This document shows positions 1 through 6,938 of a stretch of DNA of 14,691 nucleotides, in pieces. The stretch spans positions 1 through 14,691 of the forward strand of contig JABHYI010000045.1 in assembly GCA_018656255.1 (NCBI GenBank). The letters run 5' to 3'. Position numbers and translations under genes: made by a program. The notes under the pieces were generated by a model. It did not search any database. It saw only the letters and a list, made by a program, of their open reading frames with translations, and was not told the DNA's origin. Every line of letters begins with the position of its first letter. The stretch's first letter is position 1. Origin of the DNA: Bacteroidota bacterium (GTDB lineage: Bacteria > Bacteroidota > Bacteroidia > Flavobacteriales > Flavobacteriaceae).

Positions 1-1215
1 ATAAATGAGCACGGTTTGCAAAGCTATTTTATAACAGAAATAGAAAAGTATATTAATTCTAAAGGCAAAAAAATTATTGGCTGGGATGAAATTTTGGAAG
101 GCGGCCTAGCTCCAAATGCTACTGTGATGTCTTGGAGAGGAACCCAAGGAGCAGTTGATGCGGCAAAGCAAGGGCATGATGTAATTTTAACGCCAACCTC
201 ACATGCCTATTTTGATTATTACCAGGCCACCCACCAAGATGAACCTACAGCCATTGGCGGATATCTACCTTTAAAAAAGGTGTTTGGCTTTAACCCTATT
301 CCTCTAGCGTTGCAAAATACAGATGCCGCAACACATGTCTTAGGCGCCCAAGGGAATCTCTGGACCGAATACATGGCCACCCAAGATCAAGTTGAGTACA
401 TGACATTTCCTAGAATTTTTGCCATGAGTGAGGTTCTTTGGAAGGGCCCAACCAATGATTTAGAGAAGGATTATATTAATTTCTTATCAAGACTAGAGCC
501 TCATTTACAGCGCTTAGATACCAAACATATAAACTACGGAAATCACCTCTATGATCTAGAAGGAGGGGTTTTAAAAAATCAAGGTGTAGTAACTTATGCA
601 CTTACCACCCCAACCCAAGGCAAAGAAATTAAGTACCGTATTAACACGCAAGAAGAGCAAACTTATGAGGCACCCTTTGGTATTTCACAAGATGCAATTA
701 TTACTGGGCAAGTATACAAAGAGGGGAAAATAGTTGGAAGAGCCTTTACAGATACCATTGTATACCATAAGGCAATTACAGCAACAGTAGCTTTAAATGT
801 AGCCCCACACCCCTCTTATAGCGCAGGAGGAACCCCTGCTCTTATTAATGGAATCTCTGGAAGCAATACACGCTTTGGAGATAAAGAGTGGCTAGGCTTT
901 TGGGGAGAGGATTTGGAGATTACCATCAGCTTTGCAAACCCCACAAAAATTTCTAAAATAAGCACACGTTTTTACAATGCCAATGGGCAGTGGCTGTATG
1001 CTCCTAAAGAAATTGAAATCCAGACCGATTATGGGCTATTGCCAAAGGTTAATCTACCAAGTACCAATCAAACCATTTTGGATGTAAACCTTAAGGTAGG
1101 GGTTACTACTTCTTTTATTAAAATTTCGGTTCCTAGCTATGGCATTATCCCAGATGGCCTGCAAGGCGCTGGAAATAAAGCATGGACCTTTATTGACGAG
1201 ATTGTGGTAGAGTAA
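1..1215 (+). CDS. GH20 beta-N-acetylhexosaminidase, C-terminal part (5' end outside window)
   Basis: Glycoside hydrolase family 20 enzymes remove terminal beta-linked GlcNAc/GalNAc from chitin oligomers and glycans; Bacteroidota versions are usually secreted or surface-bound. The frame is open from base 1, so the TTG at 16 is not a real start. The end of the catalytic barrel is visible: the W-D-E-I motif (bases 82-90), V-M-S-W-R-G after it, the tyrosine-rich Y-F-D-Y-Y substrate loop near base 210, and the G-N-L-W-T-E signature (W at 361-363, E at 367-369). The catalytic Asp-Glu pair of the family should lie just upstream of the window, so it cannot be checked. After about residue 190 comes a chitobiase C-terminal (CHB_HEX_C/Fn3-like) segment. 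From about residue 275 to the end there is a beta-rich region resembling an F5/8 type C (CBM32-like) domain, probably a sugar-binding module. The stop codon abuts that of the opposing dehydrogenase. Family is secure; substrate is not. Confidence 0.93.
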   Translation: MNEHGLQSYFITEIEKYINSKGKKIIGWDEILEGGLAPNATVMSWRGTQGAVDAAKQGHDVILTPTSHAYFDYYQATHQDEPTAIGGYLPLKKVFGFNPIPLALQNTDAATHVLGAQGNLWTEYMATQDQVEYMTFPRIFAMSEVLWKGPTNDLEKDYINFLSRLEPHLQRLDTKHINYGNHLYDLEGGVLKNQGVVTYALTTPTQGKEIKYRINTQEEQTYEAPFGISQDAIITGQVYKEGKIVGRAFTDTIVYHKAITATVALNVAPHPSYSAGGTPALINGISGSNTRFGDKEWLGFWGEDLEITISFANPTKISKISTRFYNANGQWLYAPKEIEIQTDYGLLPKVNLPSTNQTILDVNLKVGVTTSFIKISVPSYGIIPDGLQGAGNKAWTFIDEIVVE

Positions 1216-1968
1216 TTACTGCTTATGCACGATTGTAGAGGAGGCTTGGTCCAAACACATTACCGTTAAATCTGCAATATTTACGTGAGGGGGTCTAGTA
1301 ATAGCAAAGTAGATAACATCTGCAATGTCCTGAGGCTGTAATGGCGTGAAGTTTTGATATACCTTACTTGCCCGCTGAGTATCTCCTTTAAAGCGTACTT
1401 CGCTAAACTCGGTTTCTACTAGTCCTGGATTTATAGCCCCTACTTTAATACCTTTCCCATTAAGATCTAGACGCATGCCTTGATTTATAGCATCTACGGC
1501 ATATTTGCTGGCGCAATACACATTGCCATTTGGATATACTTCTTTTCCAGCTGTAGATCCAATATTGATAATATGTCCAGAAGCCTTTGCAATCATTTTG
1601 GGTATGATGACCTTAGAGACATACAACAGTCCTTTTACATTGATATCTATCATAGCATCCCAATCATCACTCGATCCAGACTCAATACTATCTAGCCCAT
1701 GTGCATTACCAGCATTATTAATTAAAATATCAACGGTGTTAAATCCTTTTGGTAAATTGTTTAGTAGTGAATTTACACCTTCTTTATCACGCACATCAAA
1801 ACAAAGAGTATGCACATTTGTATGCAAAGACAGCTCTTTTGCAATAGCCTCTAGCCTGTCTTGGCGTCTTCCACACAAAATTAAGTTGATATTGTTTTTA
1901 GCAAATAAGGTGGCCGTTGCACGTCCAATACCAGAGGTGGCACCTGTAATTAGAGCAGTTTTTTTCAT
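1216..1968 (-). CDS. YdfG-like NADP-dependent short-chain dehydrogenase (3-hydroxy acid / serine dehydrogenase type)
   Basis: Classical short-chain dehydrogenase/reductase of 250 residues, cytosolic. It shows the Rossmann cofactor motif T-G-A-T-S-G-I-G (residues 8-15), a G-R-R after strand beta2 (33-35) that favours NADP(H), N-N-A-G at 84-87, and catalytic Ser138, Tyr151 and Lys155 (Y-C-A-S-K). The stretch around G-S-T-A-G, the late P-G-L-V-E-T-E-F with V-R-F-K-G-D, and P-P-H-V-N-I near the C-terminus closely resemble E. coli YdfG, which oxidises L-allo-threonine, serine and 3-hydroxy acids and also reduces malonic semialdehyde. The substrate here is inferred from that resemblance. I place the start at the ATG (complement of 1966-1968); a TTG 12 bases upstream is possible but adds only four residues before the normal M-K-K-T-A-L-I-T-G beginning. 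It is divergent from moxR and convergent with the GH20 gene. Confidence 0.92.
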   Translation of the reverse strand: MKKTALITGATSGIGRATATLFAKNNINLILCGRRQDRLEAIAKELSLHTNVHTLCFDVRDKEGVNSLLNNLPKGFNTVDILINNAGNAHGLDSIESGSSDDWDAMIDINVKGLLYVSKVIIPKMIAKASGHIINIGSTAGKEVYPNGNVYCASKYAVDAINQGMRLDLNGKGIKVGAINPGLVETEFSEVRFKGDTQRASKVYQNFTPLQPQDIADVIYFAITRPPHVNIADLTVMCLDQASSTIVHKQ

Positions 1969-2006
1969 AAGAGTTAGCAAAACTAAAATAGCGTCTTATC
2001 CTATTG

Positions 2007-2026
2007 TTGGAAAACCATCTTTCCAA
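2007..2026 (-). repeat. Hairpin in the leader of the dehydrogenase gene
   Basis: A perfect 7-bp inverted repeat, TTGGAAA (2007-2013) and TTTCCAA (2020-2026), with a 6-base loop. It sits between the candidate minus-strand promoter near 2055 and the ATG at 1968, so it would be transcribed in the 5' leader. No T-run follows in the minus direction, so it is not a standard terminator. Its role, if any, is unknown. Confidence 0.45.
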
Positions 2027-2054
2027 GGGAGCATATTTTAGAAATTAATAACTA

Positions 2055-2062
2055 CAAATGTA
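2055..2062 (-). promoter_or_regulatory. Candidate Bacteroidota -7 element for the dehydrogenase gene
   Basis: The minus strand reads TACATTTG here, an exact match to the Bacteroidota -7 consensus TAnnTTTG. No clean TTG is found 17-23 bases upstream, so the -33 element is weak or absent. If used, the leader to the ATG at 1968 would be about 80 nt. Confidence 0.35.
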
Positions 2063-2172
2063 CGTGCTAAAAGTGATAAAAAACAGTCTTAAAATTTTAT
2101 TAACAAACTTGACTTCAAGCATTAGTTACCTTACTTTTAGACCCTAGAAAAAAAATTGAAATTTAACGTAAC

Positions 2173-2202
2173 TTGTGTATTAAAATTTCGTCTTTAGTAT
2201 TG
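2173..2202 (+). promoter_or_regulatory. Candidate promoter of the moxR-bat operon
   Basis: TTG at 2173-2175, a 19-base spacer, then TAGTATTG at 2195-2202. This fits the Bacteroidota pattern TTG-N(17-23)-TAnnTTTG with one mismatch in the -7 box. It would start transcription near 2207 and give a leader of about 85 nt to the moxR ATG. Bacteroidota promoters are short and AT-rich, so chance matches are common. Confidence 0.4.
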
Positions 2203-2292
2203 AGCAGTATTACCCGCTTACAGCAAGCAAATCAATGCTAATAAAAAATCATTAGAGAAATAGTAATAAATCTAAGACAACAAAACAGGACT

Positions 2293-3297
2293 ATGGAACA
2301 AATAACTACGCCCACAGATATTGGCGCATTAAACGATAAAATAGAGAAAGAAAGTGCTTTTGTAGACATTCTCACCATGGAAATGAACAAGGTAATTGTG
2401 GGTCAAAAACACATGATTGAACGACTGCTTATTGGACTGCTGGGTCAAGGACACATATTGTTAGAGGGTGTTCCTGGATTAGCGAAAACACTAGCGATTA
2501 ACACGCTGTCTCAAGCTGTAAAAGGTAGTTTTAGTAGGGTGCAATTTACTCCAGATTTACTGCCTGCAGATGTGGTAGGAACCCTTATATACAACATGAA
2601 GGATAATGATTTCAGTATTAAAAAAGGGCCAATTTTTGCCAATTTTGTATTGGCAGATGAAATTAATAGAGCGCCTGCAAAGGTGCAATCTGCGCTTTTA
2701 GAGGCCATGCAAGAAAAGCAGGTGACAATTGGTGACACAACCTTTGTACTAGACAAACCATTTCTAGTAATGGCGACCCAAAACCCTATAGAGCAAGAAG
2801 GAACCTATCCGCTTCCAGAGGCCCAAGTAGACAGGTTTATGCTAAAAACAGTAATTAAATATCCAACACTTGAAGATGAGCAGTTAATTATACGCCAAAA
2901 CCTAAAAGGAGGATTTGAAAAAATTAATCCTGTAGTTACCGTAGCTCAAATTTTGCGGGCACAAGAGGTTGTAAGAGAGGTATATATGGATGAGAAAATA
3001 GAAAAATACATTCTAGATATCATCTTTGCGACTCGAACCCCAGAGCAATATAAGCTTGAAGAATTAAAGCCACTTATAAACAATGGAGCTTCTCCTCGTG
3101 GTAGTATCAACCTCGCTGTAGCTGCAAAGTGCTATGCTTTTATTAAAAGAAGAGGCTATGTAGTACCTGAAGATGTTCGTGCCGTGGTACATGATGTGCT
3201 TCGTCACAGAATAGGGATTACCTATGAGGCTGAGGCAGAAAATGTAACTACAGAAGACATCATCAACAAGATTGTAAATGTCATTGAGGTACCCTAG
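2293..3297 (+). CDS. moxR: MoxR-family AAA+ ATPase
   Basis: Cytosolic AAA+ ATPase of the MoxR family (334 residues, normal length). These ATPases typically act as chaperones that help mature or assemble partner VWA-domain proteins encoded beside them. Visible motifs are Walker A G-V-P-G-L-A-K-T at 59-66, Walker B V-L-A-D-E-I-N-R ending near 126, sensor 1 around A-T-Q-N-P (161-165), the P-E-A-Q-V-D-R-F segment (175-182) typical of MoxR, and sensor 2 G-A-S-P-R-G-S near 265-271. The C-terminal lid follows. The start is the ATG at 2293, preceded closely by AGGA at 2287-2290. It is the first gene of the bat cluster, 89 nt before the DUF58 gene, whose product is its most likely direct partner, together with BatA and BatB. 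All motifs needed for ATP hydrolysis appear intact. Confidence 0.96.
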   Translation: MEQITTPTDIGALNDKIEKESAFVDILTMEMNKVIVGQKHMIERLLIGLLGQGHILLEGVPGLAKTLAINTLSQAVKGSFSRVQFTPDLLPADVVGTLIYNMKDNDFSIKKGPIFANFVLADEINRAPAKVQSALLEAMQEKQVTIGDTTFVLDKPFLVMATQNPIEQEGTYPLPEAQVDRFMLKTVIKYPTLEDEQLIIRQNLKGGFEKINPVVTVAQILRAQEVVREVYMDEKIEKYILDIIFATRTPEQYKLEELKPLINNGASPRGSINLAVAAKCYAFIKRRGYVVPEDVRAVVHDVLRHRIGITYEAEAENVTTEDIINKIVNVIEVP

Positions 3298-3328
3298 TTA
3301 ATTTTTTAAACATCTGCTTAAAAAACTT

Positions 3329-3348
3329 TTTATCCTTTTTAGGATAAA
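3329..3348 (+). repeat. Hairpin between moxR and the DUF58 gene
   Basis: A perfect 8-bp inverted repeat, TTTATCCT (3329-3336) and AGGATAAA (3341-3348), around a TTTT loop. It lies in the only sizeable gap (89 nt) of the operon. No T-run follows on the plus strand, so it does not look like an intrinsic terminator; an RNA-processing or stability element that sets the ratio of moxR to downstream genes is possible. Confidence 0.5.
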
Positions 3349-3386
3349 GGCATTACAAAATCCAATTACACGTTCTCACCAATACC

Positions 3387-4250
3387 ATGGATACTAAAGA
3401 GCTTTTAAAAAAAGTACGAAAAATTGAAATCAAAACACGCCGCTTAAGCGACCATGTTTTTGGTGGAGAGTACCACAGTACTTTTAAGGGGCGCGGAATG
3501 ACTTTTAGCGAAGTGCGCCAATACCAGTATGGTGATGATGTGCGAAGCATAGACTGGAATGTAACGGCACGATACAACGAGCCGCATATCAAAGTCTTTG
3601 AAGAAGAGCGGGAACTTACCCTAATGCTTATGGCAGATATTAGCGGGTCTGAGTTTTTTGGGACAGATGCCCAGTTTAAAAACGAAATTATTACAGAGAT
3701 TGTAGCCACCCTTGCTTTTTCTGCAATGCAGAACAATGACAAAGTAGGGATTATATTATTTACAGACCAAATAGAGTTGTTTGTGCCACCAAAAAAAGGG
3801 AAATCACACATTTTGAGAATTATTAGAGAATTGCTTGAGTTTAAACCCAGCAGTAAAAAGACAGACCTCAGCCAAGCACTTAAATATCTAAGTAATGTAA
3901 TGAAGAAAAAGGCCATTGTTTTTGTGCTTTCAGATTTTATGACACAAGGATATAAAGACACCCTTAAAATTGTTGCCCGCAAGCATGATGTAACTGGTAT
4001 ACGGGTATTTGACCGTAGAGAACAAACTCTGCCTAACCTAGGAATGGTACAAATGCTTGACCAAGAAACTGGAGAGGCGATGTTGGTTCATACCGGCTCT
4101 AAAGGGGTACGTGAGCAGTATGCAGCCCATCATAAACAAGGAGTTGCCTACTATGAAGATGCATTTGCTAAAAGTGGCGCAGGTGCAATAGCTTGCAGGG
4201 TGGATGAAAGTTACGTGAAAAAATTATTAGGGTATTTCAAAAGAAGATAA
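3387..4250 (+). CDS. DUF58 protein with von Willebrand factor A-like fold
   Basis: DUF58 proteins usually accompany MoxR ATPases; the C-terminal part adopts a VWA-like metal-binding fold. This 287-residue protein starts with a basic helical segment, then the family signature G-R-G-M (35-38), F-S-E-V-R, Y-G-D-D-V-R-S-I-D-W-N and A-R (40-62). A full metal-ion adhesion site seems present: D-I-S-G-S at 84-88, Thr159 and Asp183 (L-S-D-F). No signal peptide or membrane segment is visible, so it is probably cytosolic or loosely membrane-attached, unlike BatA and BatB. The ATG at 3387 gives the expected N-terminus. The next gene follows after only 5 nt. Its likely role is as a direct MoxR partner in assembling the Bat complex; this is inferred from gene order and family knowledge, and no biochemical function is established. 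Confidence 0.95.
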   Translation: MDTKELLKKVRKIEIKTRRLSDHVFGGEYHSTFKGRGMTFSEVRQYQYGDDVRSIDWNVTARYNEPHIKVFEEERELTLMLMADISGSEFFGTDAQFKNEIITEIVATLAFSAMQNNDKVGIILFTDQIELFVPPKKGKSHILRIIRELLEFKPSSKKTDLSQALKYLSNVMKKKAIVFVLSDFMTQGYKDTLKIVARKHDVTGIRVFDRREQTLPNLGMVQMLDQETGEAMLVHTGSKGVREQYAAHHKQGVAYYEDAFAKSGAGAIACRVDESYVKKLLGYFKRR

Positions 4251-4255
4251 CACCA

Positions 4256-5941
4256 TTGAAAAGAGCAAATAACATATCAATTTTTAAAAATAAATGCGCT
4301 AGAGTACTGGCTGGGCTCTTATTTTTTCTTGCTTTTTCTGCAACAGCACAAGTAATTACAAAGGCAGACACCACTGCCATTAAAATAGGAGAAGAATTGC
4401 GCATATCTTTCGAGATTCAAGCAGATTCCACAGATTTGGTTGTATTTCCAGATCAACAAAGTTTTTTGCCCCTAGAAGTCATAGAAAGCTACGCGACAGA
4501 TACCACCTACAGTAATTCAAAAATCAACTACAGAAAACAATACGGCCTCACCCAGTTTGATTCTGGCAGCTATACCATACCTAGGCAAAAAATAATATTT
4601 AACAATAAGTTTTTTCTTTCAGACACTATCAATGTTGAGGTGCGTGATGTAGCCATTGACACTACAAAACAAAAAATGTTTGACATAAAGGCTGCAATGG
4701 AAGTAGATAAAGTTCCATTTCAAGTTCCCACCGGTGTCTACTGGCTTATTATATTGGTAGGGGTAGTTTTAGCTATTTGGTATTTTTTAAAGCGCAAAAA
4801 ACAAAAAGCCGAAGCCAAAAAACAACTGCCTCCATATCAAGAGGCTTTGGTGGCCCTAGAGGAGTTGGACTGCTCGCAGTATTTACTGCAAAACAATGCC
4901 AAAGAGTACTATAGTTTATTGACAGAAATTGTAAAAAGATATCTAGATAGAGAGGTAGATGATGCAGCACTAGAGAGTACAACACAGGAACTTATAGGGA
5001 GGCTAAACTCATTAAAAAAATCAAGAAATTTTGATTTTCAATCACAAGACATAAAACACCTTGAGACCATCTTAAAAAGAGCAGATTTAGTGAAGTTTGC
5101 AAAAATGCAACAAGGCTCTGGGCAAGCTCAGGCAGATAGATCTAGGGTTGAAGAAATTATAAGCAATACCCACAAGGCCCTTCCAGAGCCAACTCAAGAA
5201 GAATTAATGCAAGACACCTTGTATCAAAAAGCATTGCAAAAAAAGAAATTACGCAAAAAAATAGTTCTTGCTGGGTCAAGCCTTGTACTTGTTTTAATGA
5301 TTAGCGCTGCTGTTTTTTCTAGCCTCTATGGGTTTGCCGCTTTAAAAGAAACGGTTTTTGGAAATTCATTAAAAGACACATTAGATGGGCGTTGGTATAA
5401 AAGCCAGTACGGTGCTCCGGGGCTTATTATTAACACCCCAGAGATATTAGTAAGGCAAACACCAAAAAACGCCAAAGACAGTATTCCATCATCTAGAAGC
5501 GGGAGTTGGTTTGCCTATGGCGCCATAGGAGAGGACCTTTATATTTCGCTCTCCATTACAAAAGCAGCTCAGCAAGCTTCTCAAGAGAATCAGGGGGTAG
5601 CGATTGATGCTGAAATAGAACAGGCTCTTGAAACTTTAGAAAATGCTGGAGCATTAAATGTAGTGGTAAAGCAAGAGGCCTTTTCTTCAGATGAAGGATT
5701 AAAAGGAGTAAAGGCGTATGGAGATTTTAACTTGAAATTACCAAACGGAGACATTTCCAAAGAGAAAATGAGTTATGAAATGCTGCTTTTTGATCAGCAA
5801 AACACCATACAGATGGTTACCGTTGTTTTTGAGAGAGACCTTGAGTATGCCAACCAAATAAAAGAAAGAATCATAAGCTCCATAGAGGTGCCGGTTTCAG
5901 CAGAGGCCCAGAACAAAAAACAACCACAAGATGCTCAATAA
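4256..5941 (+). CDS. BatD-like membrane protein with two TM segments and an extra C-terminal periplasmic domain
   Basis: A 561-residue envelope protein of uncertain function. In order: a signal peptide ending near residue 32 (A-T-A-Q); a beta-rich Ig-like periplasmic region (33-158) recalling the N-terminal part of BatD; TM1 (161-178) followed by K-R-K-K; a helical cytoplasmic region (190-330) resembling the tail of BatD/DUF4381-type proteins, with E-Y-Y-S-L-L-T-E-I-V and R-A-D-L-V-K-F-A-K; basic K-K-K-L-R-K-K at 329-335; TM2 (336-358); and a C-terminal periplasmic domain (359-561). The ending of that domain, with V-T-V-V-F-E-R-D and I-I-S-S-I-E-V, faintly recalls PsbP/Mog1/DcrB-like folds. 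No ATG precedes the signal peptide, so TTG at 4256 is the best start, 5 nt after the DUF58 stop, suggesting coupled translation. The 3' end overlaps batA by 11 nt. Its place between the DUF58 gene and batA argues for membership of the Bat complex. Confidence 0.82.
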   Translation: MKRANNISIFKNKCARVLAGLLFFLAFSATAQVITKADTTAIKIGEELRISFEIQADSTDLVVFPDQQSFLPLEVIESYATDTTYSNSKINYRKQYGLTQFDSGSYTIPRQKIIFNNKFFLSDTINVEVRDVAIDTTKQKMFDIKAAMEVDKVPFQVPTGVYWLIILVGVVLAIWYFLKRKKQKAEAKKQLPPYQEALVALEELDCSQYLLQNNAKEYYSLLTEIVKRYLDREVDDAALESTTQELIGRLNSLKKSRNFDFQSQDIKHLETILKRADLVKFAKMQQGSGQAQADRSRVEEIISNTHKALPEPTQEELMQDTLYQKALQKKKLRKKIVLAGSSLVLVLMISAAVFSSLYGFAALKETVFGNSLKDTLDGRWYKSQYGAPGLIINTPEILVRQTPKNAKDSIPSSRSGSWFAYGAIGEDLYISLSITKAAQQASQENQGVAIDAEIEQALETLENAGALNVVVKQEAFSSDEGLKGVKAYGDFNLKLPNGDISKEKMSYEMLLFDQQNTIQMVTVVFERDLEYANQIKERIISSIEVPVSAEAQNKKQPQDAQ

Positions 5942-6935
5942 ATTTGAATTTGTTAATCCGGAGTTGTTCTGGTTGCTATTGCTACTTCCAGTGGTTGGAC
6001 TTTGGTATTTTTTAAAACGAAACAAACAAACCCCAAGTCTTAGAATATCTAGTATTCAAGGGTTTAAAACTTCAAAGAATTGGCTTGCCAAGCTAAGACC
6101 TTTGCTTTTTTTACTTCGGTTGTTAACCCTAGCCGCTATTATTATAGCTATGGCAAGACCAAGAACCGTTAGCCAAACAACAAGAACAGTTAGCAACAAA
6201 GGGATAGACATTGTAATGGCCATTGATGTCTCGGCAAGTATGCTTGCCAGAGATTTAAAACCCAATAGACTAGAGGCTCTAAAAAATGTGGCTTCGGGTT
6301 TTATTAAAGACCGTGTTACAGACCGTATAGGCCTTGTAGAATATGCAGGAGAGAGTTACACAAAAACGCCACTAACCAGCGATAAAAACATTGTGTTAAC
6401 CTCTTTGAAAAGTATTGAGTATAACACAATAATAGAAGGCGGAACAGCAATTGGTTCTGGTCTTGCAACTGCCGTAAACAGATTAAAAGAGAGTCGTGCA
6501 AAAAGTAAGGTGATCATACTCTTGACAGATGGTGTTAACAATACCGGGTTTATAGACCCCAAAATTGCCAGTGAGCTCGCCAAAGAATTTGAAATTAAAG
6601 TGTATACCATTGGTTTGGGAACAAACGGGATGGCACAAAGCCCAATTGGTATTAGGGCCGATGGGAGTTTCCAATACGGCATGCAACAAGTAGAGATTGA
6701 CGAAACACTGTTAAAAGAAATTGCAAAGACAACTGGAGGCAGGTATTTTAGAGCCACTAGTAATACCAAACTAGCAGAAATTTACACAGAAATTAATGCC
6801 CTAGAAAAAACAGATATAGAGGAGTTTAAATACACAAATTACACAGAACTTTATAGACCTTGGGCGCTTTGGGCTTTGGCTTTGTTTTTGTTTGAACTCT
6901 TTTTACGTTACACCCTTTTTAGAAGTTTTATATAA
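5931..6935 (+). CDS. batA: BatA, membrane-anchored VWA-domain protein
   Basis: BatA (334 residues) is one of two paralogous VWA proteins of the Bacteroides aerotolerance cluster. It has two N-terminal membrane segments (about 11-29 and 57-76), a periplasm- or cytosol-facing VWA domain (about 90-290), and a C-terminal membrane helix (about 310-332). The metal-binding site looks complete: D-V-S-A-S at 99-103, Thr172 in the G-G-T-A-I-G loop, and Asp200 in L-L-T-D-G. The L-A-R-D-L-K-P-N-R-L-E-A segment after the first motif is typical of BatA/BatB. The ATG at 5931 lies inside the previous gene (the overlap reads ATGCTCAATAA), so translation is probably coupled. batB follows after 3 nt. VWA domains usually mediate protein-protein contact through the bound divalent metal; the ligand is unknown. 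The assignment BatA rather than BatB rests on gene order. Confidence 0.94.
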   Translation: MLNKFEFVNPELFWLLLLLPVVGLWYFLKRNKQTPSLRISSIQGFKTSKNWLAKLRPLLFLLRLLTLAAIIIAMARPRTVSQTTRTVSNKGIDIVMAIDVSASMLARDLKPNRLEALKNVASGFIKDRVTDRIGLVEYAGESYTKTPLTSDKNIVLTSLKSIEYNTIIEGGTAIGSGLATAVNRLKESRAKSKVIILLTDGVNNTGFIDPKIASELAKEFEIKVYTIGLGTNGMAQSPIGIRADGSFQYGMQQVEIDETLLKEIAKTTGGRYFRATSNTKLAEIYTEINALEKTDIEEFKYTNYTELYRPWALWALALFLFELFLRYTLFRSFI

Positions 6936-6938
6936 ATT

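Larger units (their letters stand above)
1969..2292. other. Divergent intergenic control region between the dehydrogenase and moxR
   Basis: This 324-base AT-rich gap holds no convincing gene on either strand. It contains candidate promoters for both flanking genes (annotated separately), a 7-bp hairpin in the expected leader of the dehydrogenase transcript, and runs of A and T. The open frame crossing 1505-2041 on the plus strand is a shadow of the dehydrogenase gene. I found no tRNA-like or riboswitch-like structure. Confidence 0.6.

Noticed and set aside
1505..2041. 178-codon plus-strand frame opposite the dehydrogenase
   Set aside because: Shadow of the dehydrogenase gene, which carries all short-chain dehydrogenase motifs.
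3353..3982. 209-codon minus-strand frame opposite the DUF58 gene
   Set aside because: The DUF58 family signature on the plus strand is unmistakable; the minus-strand product has no recognisable features.
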